From Acanthosepion esculentum (lineage: Eukaryota > Mollusca > Cephalopoda > Sepiida > Sepiidae), in the NCBI GenBank assembly GCA_964036315.1, contig OZ038482.1:9788698-9852697 (forward strand): a stretch of DNA of 64,000 nucleotides. The letters run 5' to 3'. Under the pieces are notes generated by a model that saw nothing but the letters and a program-made list of their open reading frames with translations, was not told the DNA's origin and ran no database searches. Positions 25,091-38,369 of this stretch are shown piece by piece. Position 1 is the first letter of the stretch. The number at the start of each line of letters is the position of its first letter. The translations under genes were made by a program, and so were the position numbers.

Positions 25091-25753
25091 CAGCTGAAAA
25101 GTACATAGGCTAACCAAGATACTCTCATAAGATATGACCAAATGAGGTTTATTTTTCAACATAGTCCCCTTTGCAGTCCACACAATTCTTCCATTCTAGT
25201 TGCAGTGCTTGAATCCCATTGGTAAAGAAGCTTTCATCCTGTTGATCAAAAAAGTCATCAACAGCAGATCTGATATCCTCATCATTATCTCTAGGCCCTT
25301 AATATGAGGATCAGCTGAAAAGTACATAGGCTAACCAAGATACTCTCATAAGATATGACCAAATGAGGTTTATTTTTCAACATAGTCCCCTTTGCAGTCC
25401 ACACAATTCTTCCATTCTAGCTGCAGTGCTTGAATCCCATTGGTAAAGAAGCTTTCATCCTGTTGATCAAAAAAGTCATCAACAGCAGATCGGATATCCT
25501 CATCATTATCTCTAGGCCCTTAATATGAGGATCAGCTGAAAAGTACATAGGCTAACCAAGATACTCTCATAAGATATGACCAAATGAGGTTTATTTTTCA
25601 ACATAGTCCCCTTTGCAGTCCACACAATTCTTCCATTCTAGTTGCAGTGCTTGAATCCCATTGGTAAAGAAGCTTTCATCCTGTTGATCAAAAAAGTCAT
25701 CAACAGCAGATCTGATATCCTCATCATTATCTCTAGGCCCTTAATATGAGGAT

Positions 25754-28700
25754 CAGCTGAAAAGTACATAGGCTAACCAAGATACTCTCATAAGATATGA
25801 CCAAATGAGGTTTATTTTTCAACATAGTCCCCTTTGCAGTCCACACAATTCTTCCATTCTAGTTGCAGTGCTTGAATCCCATTGGTAAAGAAGCTTTCAT
25901 CCTGTTGATCAAAAAAGTCATCAACAGCAGATCTGATATCCTCATCATTATCTCTAGGCACTTAATATGAGGATCAGCTGAAAAGTACATAGGCTAACCA
26001 AGATACTCTCATAAGATATGACCAAATGAGGTTTATTTTTCAACATAGTCCCCTTTGCAGTCCACACAATTCTTCCATTCTAGTTGCAGTGCTTGAATCC
26101 CATTGGTAAAGAAGCTTTCATCCTGTTGATCAAAAAAGTCATCAACAGCAGATCTGATATCCTCATCATTATCTCTAGGCCCTTAATATGAGGATCAGCT
26201 GAAAAGTACATAGGCTAACCAAGATACTCTCATAAGATATGACCAAATGAGGTTTATTTTTCAACATAGTCCCCTTTGCAGTCCACACAATTCTTCCATT
26301 CTAGCTGCAGTGCTTGAATCCCATTGGTAAAGAAGCTTTCATCCTGTTGATCAAAAAAGTCATCAACAGCAGATCTGATATCCTCATCATTATCTCTAGG
26401 CCCTTAATATGAGGATCAGCTGAAAAGTACATAGGCTAACCAAGATACTCTCATAAGATATGATCAAATGAGGTTTATTTTTCAACATAGTCCCCTTTGC
26501 AGTCCACACAATTCTTCCATTCTAGTTGCAGTGCTTGAATCCCATTGGTAAAGAAGCTTTCATCCTGTTTATCAAAAAAGTCATCAACAGCAGATCTGAT
26601 ATCCTCATCATTATCTCTAGGCCCTTAATATGAGGATCAGCTGAAATGTACATAGGCTAACCAAGATACTCTCATAAGATATGACCAAATGAGGTTTATT
26701 TTTCAACATAGTCCCCTTTGCAGTCCACACAATTCTTCCATTCTAGCTGCAGTGCTTGAATCTCATTGATAAAGAAGCTTTCATCCTGTTTATCAAAAAA
26801 GTCATCAACAGCAGATCTGATATCCTCATCATTATCTCTAGGCCCTTAATATGAGGATCAGCTGAAAAGTACATAGGCTAACCAAGATACTCTCATAAGA
26901 TATGACCAAATGAGGTTTATTTTTCAACATAGTCCCCTTTGCAGTCCACACAATTCTTCCATTCTAGCTGCAGTGCTTGAATCCCATTGGTAAAGAAGCT
27001 TTCATCCTGTTGATCAAAAAAGTCATCAACAGCAGATCTGATATCCTCATCATTATCTCTAGGCCCTTAATATGAGGATCAGCTGAAAAGTACATAGGCT
27101 AACCAAGATACTCTCATAAGATATGACCAAATGAGGTTTATTTTTCAACATAGTCCCCTTTGCAGTCCACACAATTCTTCCATTCTAGCTGCAGTGCTTG
27201 GATCCCATTGGTAAAGAAGCTTTCATCCTGTTGATCAAAAAAGTCATCAACAGCAGATCTGATATCCTCATCATTATCTCTAGGCCCTTAATATGAGGAT
27301 CAGCTGAAAAGTACATAGGCTAACCAAGATACTCTCATAAAATGTGACCAAATGAGGTTTATTTTTCAACATAGTCCCCTTTGCAGTCCACACAATTCTT
27401 CCATTCTAGCTGCAGTGCTTGAATCCCATTGGTAAAGAAGCTTTCATCCTGTTGATCAAAAAAGTCATCAACAGCAGATGTGATATCCTCATCATTATCT
27501 CTAGGCCCTTAATATGAGGATCAGCTGAAAAGTACATAGGCTAACCAAGATACTCTCATAAGATATGACCAAATGAGGTTTATTTTTCAACATAGTCCCC
27601 TTTGCAGTCCACACAATTCTTCCATTCTAGCTGCAGTGCTTGGATCCCATTGGTAAAGAAGCTTTCATCCTGTTGATCAAAAAAGTCATCAACAGCAGAT
27701 CTGATATCCTCATCATTATCTCTAGGCCCTTAATATGAGGATCAGCTGAAAAGTACATAGGCTAACCAAGATACTCTCATAAGATATGACCAAATGAGGT
27801 TTATTTTTCAACATAGTCCCCTTTGCAGTCCACACAATTCTTCCATTCTAGTTGCAGTGCTTGAATCCCATTGGTAAAGAAGCTTTCATCCTGTTGATCA
27901 AAAAAGTCATCAACAGCAGATCTGATATCCTCATCATTATCTCTAGGCACTTAATATGAGGATCAGCTGAAAAGTACATAGGCTAACCAAGATACTCTCA
28001 TAAGATATGACCAAATGAGGTTTATTTTTCAACATAGTCCCCTTTGCAGTCCACACAATTCTTCCATTCTAGTTGCAGTGCTTGAATCCCATTGGTAAAG
28101 AAGCTTTCATCCTGTTGATCAAAAAAGTCATCAACAGCAGATCTGATATCCTCATCATTATCTCTAGGCCCTTAATATGAGGATCAGCTGAAAAGTACAT
28201 AGGCTAACCAAGATACTCTCATAAGATATGACCAAATGAGGTTTATTTTTCAACATAGTCCCCTTTGCAGTCCACACAATTCTTCCATTCTAGCTGCAGT
28301 GCTTGAATCCCATTGGTAAAGAAGCTTTCATCCTGTTGATCAAAAAAGTCATCAACAGCAGATCTGATATCCTCATCATTATCTCTAGGCCCTTAATATG
28401 AGGATCAGCTGAAAAGTACATAGGCTAACCAAGATACTCTCATAAGATATGATCAAATGAGGTTTATTTTTCAACATAGTCCCCTTTGCAGTCCACACAA
28501 TTCTTCCATTCTAGTTGCAGTGCTTGAATCCCATTGGTAAAGAAGCTTTCATCCTGTTTATCAAAAAAGTCATCAACAGCAGATCTGATATCCTCATCAT
28601 TATCTCTAGGCCCTTAATATGAGGATCAGCTGAAATGTACATAGGCTAACCAAGATACTCTCATAAGATATGACCAAATGAGGTTTATTTTTCAACATAG

Positions 28701-29731
28701 TCCCCTTTGCAGTCCACACAATTCTTCCATTCTAGCTGCAGTGCTTGAATCTCATTGATAAAGAAGCTTTCATCCTGTTTATCAAAAAAGTCATCAACAG
28801 CAGATCTGATATCCTCATCATTATCTCTAGGCCCTTAATATGAGGATCAGCTGAAAAGTACATAGGCTAACCAAGATACTCTCATAAGATATGACCAAAT
28901 GAGGTTTATTTTTCAACATAGTCCCCTTTGCAGTCCACACAATTCTTCCATTCTAGCTGCAGTGCTTGAATCCCATTGGTAAAGAAGCTTTCATCCTGTT
29001 GATCAAAAAAGTCATCAACAGCAGATCTGATATCCTCATCATTATCTCTAGGCCCTTAATATGAGGATCAGCTGAAAAGTACATAGGCTAACCAAGATAC
29101 TCTCATAAGATATGACCAAATGAGGTTTATTTTTCAACATAGTCCCCTTTGCAGTCCACACAATTCTTCCATTCTAGCTGCAGTGCTTGGATCCCATTGG
29201 TAAAGAAGCTTTCATCCTGTTGATCAAAAAAGTCATCAACAGCAGATCTGATATCCTCATCATTATCTCTAGGCCCTTAATATGAGGATCAGCTGAAAAG
29301 TACATAGGCTAACCAAGATACTCTCATAAAATGTGACCAAATGAGGTTTATTTTTCAACATAGTCCCCTTTGCAGTCCACACAATTCTTCCATTCTAGCT
29401 GCAGTGCTTGAATCCCATTGGTAAAGAAGCTTTCATCCTGTTGATCAAAAAAGTCATCAACAGCAGATGTGATATCCTCATCATTATCTCTAGGCCCTTA
29501 ATATGAGGATCAGCTGAAAAGTACATAGGCTAACCAAGATACTCTCATAAGATATGACCAAATGAGGTTTATTTTTCAACATAGTCCCCTTTGCAGTCCA
29601 CACAATTCTTCCATTCTAGCTGCAGTGCTTGGATCCCATTGGTAAAGAAGCTTTCATCCTGTTGATCAAAAAAGTCATCAACAGCAGATCTGATATCCTC
29701 ATCATTATCTCTAGGCCCTTAATATGAGGAT
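25754..29731 (-). repeat. Nine-unit block duplicated in tandem, 1989 bp x 2
   Basis: Four private variants recur exactly 1989 bp (9 x 221) apart: GGCACTTAAT (25957/27946), TGATCAAATG (26461/28450), CTGAAATGTA (26641/28630) and AATCTCATTGATAAAG (about 26759/28748). Confidence 0.9.
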
Positions 29732-32700
29732 CAGCTGAAAAGTACATAGGCTAACCAAGATACTCTCATAAGATATGACCAAATGAGGTTTATTTTTCAA
29801 CATAGTCCCCTTTGCAGTCCACACAATTCTTCCATTCTAGTTGCAGTGCTTGGATCCCATTGGTAAAGAAGATTTCATCCTGTTGATCAAAAAAGTCATC
29901 AACAGCAGATCTGATATCCTCATCATTATCTCTAGGCCCTTAATATGAGGATCAGCTGAAAAGTACATAGGCTAACCAAGATACTCTCATAAGATATGAC
30001 CAAATGAGGTTTATTTTTCAACATAGTCCCCTTTGCAGTCCACACAATTCTTCCATTCTAGCTGCAGTGCTTGAATCCCATTGGTAAAGAAGCTTTCATC
30101 CTGTTGATCAAAAAAGTCATCAACAGCAGATCTGATATCCTCATCATTATCTCTAGGCCCTTAATATGAGGATCAGCTGAAAAGTACATAGGCTAACCAA
30201 GATACTCTCATAAGATATGACCAAATGAGGTTTATTTTTCAACATAGTCCCCTTTGCAGTCCACACAATTCTTCCATTCTAGTTGCAGTGCTTGAATCCC
30301 ATTGGTAAAGAAGCTTTCATCCTGTTGATCAAAAAAGTCATCAACAGCAGATCTGATATCCTCATCATTATCTCTAGGCCCTTAATATGAGGATCAGCTG
30401 AAAAGTACATAGGCTAACCAAGATACTCTCATAAGATATGACCAAATGAGGTTTATTTTTCAACATAGTCCCCTTTGCAGTCCACACAATTCTTCCATTC
30501 TAGTTGCAGTGCTTGAATCCCATTGGTAAAGAAGCTTTCATCCTGTTGATCAAAAAAGTCATCAACAGCAGATCTGATATCCTCATCATTATCTCTAGGC
30601 CCTTAATATGAGGATCAGCTGAAAAGTACATAGGCTAACCAAGATACTCTCATAAGATATGACCAAATGAGGTTTATTTTTCAACATAGTCCCCTTTGCA
30701 GTCCACACAATTCTTCCATTCTAGTTGCAGTGCTTGGATCCCATTGGTAAAGAAGCTTTCATCCTGTTGATCAAAAAAGTCATCAACAGCAGATCTGATA
30801 TCCTCATCATTATCTCTAGGCCCTTAATATGAGGATCAGCTGAAAAGTACATAGGCTAACCAAGATACTCTCATAAGATATGACCAAATGAGGTTTATTT
30901 TTCAACATAGTCCCCTTTGCAGTCCACACAATTCTTCCATTCTAGCTGCAGTGCTTGAATCCCATTGGTAAAGAAGCTTTCATCCTGTTGATCAAAAAAG
31001 TCATCAACAGCAGATCTGATATCCTCATCATTATCTCTAGGCCCTTAATATGAGGATCAGCTGAAAAGTACATAGGCTAACCAAGATACTCTCATAAGAT
31101 ATGACCAAATGAGGTTTATTTTTCAACATAGTCCCCTTTGCAGTCCACATAATTCTTCCATTCTAGCTGCAGTGCTTGAATCCCATTGGTAAAGAAGCTT
31201 TCATCCTGTTGATCAAAAAAGTCATCAACAGCAGATCTGATATCCTCATCATTATCTCTAGGCCCTTAATATGAGGATCAGCTGAAAAGTACATAGGCTA
31301 ACCAAGATACTCTCATAAGATATGACCAAATGAGGTTTATTTTTCAACATAGTCCCCTTTGCAGTCCACACAATTCTTCCATTCTAGTTGCAGTGCTTGA
31401 ATCCCATTGGTAAAGAAGCTTTCATCCTGTTGATCAAAAAAGTCATCAACAGCAGATCTGATATCCTCATCATTATCTCTAGGCCCTTAATATGAGGATC
31501 AGCTGAAAAGTACATAGGCTAACCAAGATACTCTCATAAGATATGACCAAATGAGGTTTATTTTTCAACATAGTCCCCTTTGCAGTCCACACAATTCTTC
31601 CATTCTAGTTGCAGTGCTTGAATCCCATTGGTAAAGAAGCTTTCATCCTGTTGATCAAAAAAGTCATCAACAGCAGATCTGATATCCTCATCATTATCTC
31701 TAGGCCCTTAATATGAGGATCAGCTGAAAAGTACATAGGCTAACCAAGATACTCTCATAAGATATGACCAAATGAGGTTTTTTTTTCAACATAGTCCCCT
31801 TTGCAGTCCACACAATTCTTCCATTCTAGTTGCAGTGCTTGAATCCCATTGGTAAAGAAGCTTTCATCCTGTTGATCAAAAAAGTCATCAACAGCAGATC
31901 TGATATCCTCATCATTATCTCTAGGCCCTTAATATGAGGATCAGCTGAAAAGTACATAGGCTAACCAAGATACTCTCATAAAATATGACCAAATGAGGTT
32001 TATTTTTCAACATAGTCCCCTTTGCAGTCCACACAATTCTTCCATTCTAGTTGCAGTGCTTGAATCCCATTGGTAAAGAAGCTTTCATCCTGTTGATCAA
32101 AAAAGTCATCAACAGCAGATCTGATATCCTCATCATTATCTCTAGGCCCTTAATATGAGGATCAGCTGAAAAGTACATAGGCTAACCAAGATACTCTCAT
32201 AAGATATGACCAAATGAGGTTTATTTTTCAACATAGTCCCCTTTGCAGTCCACACAATTCTTCCATTCTAGTTGCAGTGCTTGAATCCCATTGGTAAAGA
32301 AGCTTTCATCCTGTTGATCAAAAAAGTCATCAACAGCAGATCTGATATCCTCATCATTATCTCTAGGCCCTTAATATGAGGATCAGCTGAAAAGTACATA
32401 GGCTAACCAAGATACTCTCATAAGATATGACCAAATGAGGTTTATTTTTCAACATAGTCCCCTTTGCAGTCCACACAATTCTTCCATTCTAGTTGCAGTG
32501 CTTGAATCCCATTGGTAAAGAAGCTTTCATCCTGTTTATCAAAAAAGTCATCAACAGCAGATCTGATATCCTCATCATTATCTCTAGGCCCTTAATATGA
32601 GGATCAGCTGAAATGTACATAGGCTAACCAAGATACTCTCATAAGATATGACCAAATGAGGTTTATTTTTCAACATAGTCCCCTTTGCAGTCCACACAAT

Positions 32701-35700
32701 TCTTCCATTCTAGCTGCAGTGCTTGAATCCCATTGATAAAGAAGCTTTCATCCTGTTTATCAAAAAAGTCATCAACAGCAGATCTGATATCCTCATCATT
32801 ATCTCTAGGCCCTTAATATGAGGATCAGCTGAAAAGTACATAGGCTAACCAAGATACTCTCATAAGATATGACCAAATGAGGTTTATTTTTCAACATAGT
32901 CCCCTTTGCAGTCCACACAATTCTTCCATTCTAGCTGCAGTGCTTGAATCCCATTGGTAAAGAAGCTTTCATCCTGTTGATCAAAAAAGTCATCAACAGC
33001 AGATCTGATATCCTCATCATTATCTCTAGGCCCTTAATATGAGGATCAGCTGAAAAGTACATAGGCTAACCAAGATACTCTCATAAGATATGACCAAATG
33101 AGGTTTATTTTTCAACATAGTCCCCTTTGCAGTCCACACAATTCTTTCCATTCTAGCTGCAGTGCTTGGATCCCATTGGTAAAGAAGCTTTCATCCTGTT
33201 GATCAAAAAAGTCATCAACAGCAGATCTGATATCCTCATCATTATCTCTAGGCCCTTAATATGAGGATCAGCTGAAAAGTACATAGGCTAACCAAGATAC
33301 TCTCATAAAATGTGACCAAATGAGGTTTATTTTTCAACATAGTCCCCTTTGCAGTCCACACAATTCTTCCATTCTAGCTGCAGTGCTTGAATCCCATTGG
33401 TAAAGAAGCTTTCATCCTGTTGATCAAAAAAGTCATCAACAGCAGATGTGATATCCTCATCATTATCTCTAGGCCCTTAATATGAGGATCAGCTGAAAAG
33501 TACATAGGCTAACCAAGATACTCTCATAAGATATGACCAAATGAGGTTTATTTTTCAACATAGTCCCCTTTGCAGTCCACACAATTCTTCCATTCTAGCT
33601 GCAGTGCTTGGATCCCATTGGTAAAGAAGCTTTCATCCTGTTGATCAAAAAAGTCATCAACAGCAGATCTGATATCCTCATCATTATCTCTAGGCCCTTA
33701 ATATGAGGATCAGCTGAAAAGTACATAGGCTAACCAAGATACTCTCATAAGATATGACCAAATGAGGTTTATTTTTCAACATAGTCCCCTTTGCAGTCCA
33801 CACAATTCTTCCATTCTAGTTGCAGTGCTTGGATCCCATTGGTAAAGAAGATTTCATCCTGTTGATCAAAAAAGTCATCAACAGCAGATCTGATATCCTC
33901 ATCATTATCTCTAGGCCCTTAATATGAGGATCAGCTGAAAAGTACATAGGCTAACCAAGATACTCTCATAAGATATGACCAAATGAGGTTTATTTTTCAA
34001 CATAGTCCCCTTTGCAGTCCACACAATTCTTCCATTCTAGCTGCAGTGCTTGAATCCCATTGGTAAAGAAGCTTTCATCCTGTTGATCAAAAAAGTCATC
34101 AACAGCAGATCTGATATCCTCATCATTATCTCTAGGCCCTTAATATGAGGATCAGCTGAAAAGTACATAGGCTAACCAAGATACTCTCATAAGATATGAC
34201 CAAATGAGGTTTATTTTTCAACATAGTCCCCTTTGCAGTCCACACAATTCTTCCATTCTAGTTGCAGTGCTTGAATCCCATTGGTAAAGAAGCTTTCATC
34301 CTGTTGATCAAAAAAGTCATCAACAGCAGATCTGATATCCTCATCATTATCTCTAGGCCCTTAATATGAGGATCAGCTGAAAAGTACATAGGCTAACCAA
34401 GATACTCTCATAAGATATGACCAAATGAGGTTTATTTTTCAACATAGTCCCCTTTGCAGTCCACACAATTCTTCCATTCTAGTTGCAGTGCTTGAATCCC
34501 ATTGGTAAAGAAGCTTTCATCCTGTTGATCAAAAAAGTCATCAACAGCAGATCTGATATCCTCATCATTATCTCTAGGCCCTTAATATGAGGATCAGCTG
34601 AAAAGTACATAGGCTAACCAAGATACTCTCATAAGATATGACCAAATGAGGTTTATTTTTCAACATAGTCCCCTTTGCAGTCCACACAATTCTTCCATTC
34701 TAGTTGCAGTGCTTGGATCCCATTGGTAAAGAAGCTTTCATCCTGTTGATCAAAAAAGTCATCAACAGCAGATCTGATATCCTCATCATTATCTCTAGGC
34801 CCTTAATATGAGGATCAGCTGAAAAGTACATAGGCTAACCAAGATACTCTCATAAGATATGACCAAATGAGGTTTATTTTTCAACATAGTCCCCTTTGCA
34901 GTCCACACAATTCTTCCATTCTAGCTGCAGTGCTTGAATCCCATTGGTAAAGAAGCTTTCATCCTGTTGATCAAAAAAGTCATCAACAGCAGATCTGATA
35001 TCCTCATCATTATCTCTAGGCCCTTAATATGAGGATCAGCTGAAAAGTACATAGGCTAACCAAGATACTCTCATAAGATATGACCAAATGAGGTTTATTT
35101 TTCAACATAGTCCCCTTTGCAGTCCACACAATTCTTCCATTCTAGTTGTAGTGCTTGAATCCCATTGGTAAAGAAGCTTTCATCCTGTTTATCAAAAAAG
35201 TCATCAACAGCAGATCTGATATCCTCATCATTATCTCTAGGCCCTTAATATGAGGATCAGCTGAAAAGTACATAGGCTAACCAAGATACTCTCATAAGAT
35301 ATGACCAAATGAGGTTTATTTTTCAACATAGTCCCCTTTGCAGTCCACATAATTCTTCCATTCTAGCTGCAGTGCTTGAATCCCATTGGTAAAGAAGCTT
35401 TCATCCTGTTGATCAAAAAAGTCATCAACAGCAGATCTGATATCCTCATCATTATCTCTAGGCCCTTAATATGAGGATCAGCTGAAAAGTACATAGGCTA
35501 ACCAAGATACTCTCATAAGATATGACCAAATGAGGTTTATTTTTCAACATAGTCCCCTTTGCAGTCCACACAATTCTTCCATTCTAGTTGCAGTGCTTGA
35601 ATCCCATTGGTAAAGAAGCTTTCATCCTGTTGATCAAAAAAGTCATCAACAGCAGATCTGATATCCTCATCATTATCTCTAGGCCCTTAATATGAGGATC

Positions 35701-36650
35701 AGCTGAAAAGTACATAGGCTAACCAAGATACTCTCATAAGATATGACCAAATGAGGTTTATTTTTCAACATAGTCCCCTTTGCAGTCCACACAATTCTTC
35801 CATTCTAGTTGCAGTGCTTGAATCCCATTGGTAAAGAAGCTTTCATCCTGTTGATCAAAAAAGTCATCAACAGCAGATCTGATATCCTCATCATTATCTC
35901 TAGGCCCTTAATATGAGGATCAGCTGAAAAGTACATAGGCTAACCAAGATACTCTCATAAGATATGACCAAATGAGGTTTTTTTTTCAACATAGTCCCCT
36001 TTGCAGTCCACACAATTCTTCCATTCTAGTTGCAGTGCTTGAATCCCATTGGTAAAGAAGCTTTCATCCTGTTGATCAAAAAAGTCATCAACAGCAGATC
36101 TGATATCCTCATCATTATCTCTAGGCCCTTAATATGAGGATCAGCTGAAAAGTACATAGGCTAACCAAGATACTCTCATAAAATATGACCAAATGAGGTT
36201 TATTTTTCAACATAGTCCCCTTTGCAGTCCACACAATTCTTCCATTCTAGTTGCAGTGCTTGAATCCCATTGGTAAAGAAGCTTTCATCCTGTTGATCAA
36301 AAAAGTCATCAACAGCAGATCTGATATCCTCATCATTATCTCTAGGCCCTTAATATGAGGATCAGCTGAAAAGTACATAGGTTAACCAAGATACTCTCAT
36401 AAGATATGACCAAATGAGGTTTATTTTTCAACATAGTCCCCTTTGCAGTCCACACAATTCTTCCATTCTAGTTGCAGTGCTTGAATCCCATTGGTAAAGA
36501 AGCTTTCATCCTGTTGATCAAAAAAGTCATCAACAGCAGATCTGATATCCTCATCATTATCTCTAGGCCCTTAATATGAGGATCAGCTGAAAAGTACATA
36601 GGCTAACCAAGATACTCTCATAAGATATGACCAAATGAGGTTTATTTTTC
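28450..36650 (-). repeat. Eighteen-unit block (about 4 kb) duplicated in tandem
   Basis: CTGAAATGTA at 28630 recurs at 32608 (3978 bp = 18 x 221). AAGATTTCATCC near 29871 recurs near 33850 (+1 because of an inserted T near 33145). CCACATAATTC at 31147 and a T9 unit near 31781 recur 4200 bp later, so the second copy has gained one extra unit between, probably the GTTGTAGTGC unit near 35150. The block overlaps the second copy of the nine-unit duplication, so the events are nested. Confidence 0.88.
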
Positions 36651-38369
36651 AACATAGTCCCCTTTGCAGTCCACACAATTCTTCCATTCTAGTTGCAGTG
36701 CTTGAATCCCATTGGTAAAGAAGCTTTCATCCTGTTGATCAAAAAAGTCATCAACAGCAGATCTGATATCCTCATCATTATCTCTAGGCCCTTAATATGA
36801 GGATCAGCTGAAAAGTACATAGGCTAACCAAGATACTCTCATAAGATATGACCAAATGAGGTTTATTTTTCAACATAGTCCCCTTTGCAGTCCACACAAT
36901 TCTTCCATTCTAGTTGCAGTGCTTGAATCCCATTGGTAAAGAAGCTTTCATCCTGTTGATCAAAAAAGTCATCAACAGCAGATCTGATATCCTCATCATT
37001 ATCTCTAGGCCCTTAATATGAGGATCAGCTGAAAAGTACATAGGCTAACCAAGATACTCTCATAAAATATGACCAAATGAGGTTTATTTTTCAACATAGT
37101 CCCCTTTGCAGTCCACACAATTCTTCCATTCTAGTTGCAGTGCTTGAATCCCATTGGTAAAGAAGCTTTCATCCTGTTGATCAAAAAAGTCATCAACAGC
37201 AGATCTGATATCCTCATCATTATCTCTAGGCCCTTAATATGAGGATCAGCTGAAAAGTACATAGGCTAACCAAGATACTCTCATAAAATATGACCAAATG
37301 AGGTTTATTTTTCAACATAGTCCCCTTTGCAGTCCACACAATTCTTCCATTCTAGCTGCAGTGCTTGAATCCCATTGGTAAAGAAGCTTTCATCCTGTTG
37401 ATCAAAAAAGTCATCAACAGCAGATCTGATATCCTCATCATTATCTCTAGGCCCTTAATATGAGGATCAGCTGAAAAGTACATAGGCTAACCAATATACT
37501 CTCATAAGATATGACCAAATGAGGTTTATTTTTCAACATAGTCCCCTTTGCAGTCCACACAATTCTTCCATTCTAGCTGCAGTGCTTGAATCCCATTGGT
37601 AAAGAAGCTTTCATCCTGTTGATCAAAAAAGTCATCAACAGCAGATCTGATATCCTCATCATTATCTCTAGGCCCTTAATATGAGGATCAGCTGAAAAGT
37701 ACATAGGCTAACCAAGATACTCTCATAAGATATGACCAAATGAGGTTTATTTTTCAACATAGTCCCCTTTGCAGTCCACACAATTCTTCCATTCTAGCTG
37801 CAGTGCTTGAATCCCATTGGTAAAGAAGCTTTCATCCTGTTGATCAAAAAAGTCATCAACAGCAGATCTGATATCCTCATCATTATCTCTAGGCCCTTAA
37901 TATGAGGATCAGCTGAAAAGTACATAGGCTAACCAAGATACTCTCATAAGATATGACCAAATGAGGTTTATTTTTCAACATAGTCCCCTTTGCAGTCCAC
38001 ACAATTCTTCCATTCTAGTTGCAGTGCTTGAATCCCATTGGTAAAGAAGCTTTCATCCTGTTGATCAAAAAAGTCATCAACAGCAGATCTGATATCCTCA
38101 CCATTATCTCTAGGCCCTTAATATGAGGATCAGCTGAAAAGTACATAGGCTAACCAAGATACTCTCATAAGATATGACCAAATGAGGTTTATTTTTCAAC
38201 ATAGTCCCCTTTGCAGTCCACACAATTCTTCCATTCTAGTTGCAGTGCTTGAATCCCATTGGTAAAGAAGCTTTCATCCTGTTTATCAAAAAAGTCATCA
38301 ACAGCAGATCTGATATTCTCATCATTATCTCTAGGCCCTTAATATGAGGATCAGCTGAAAAGTACATAG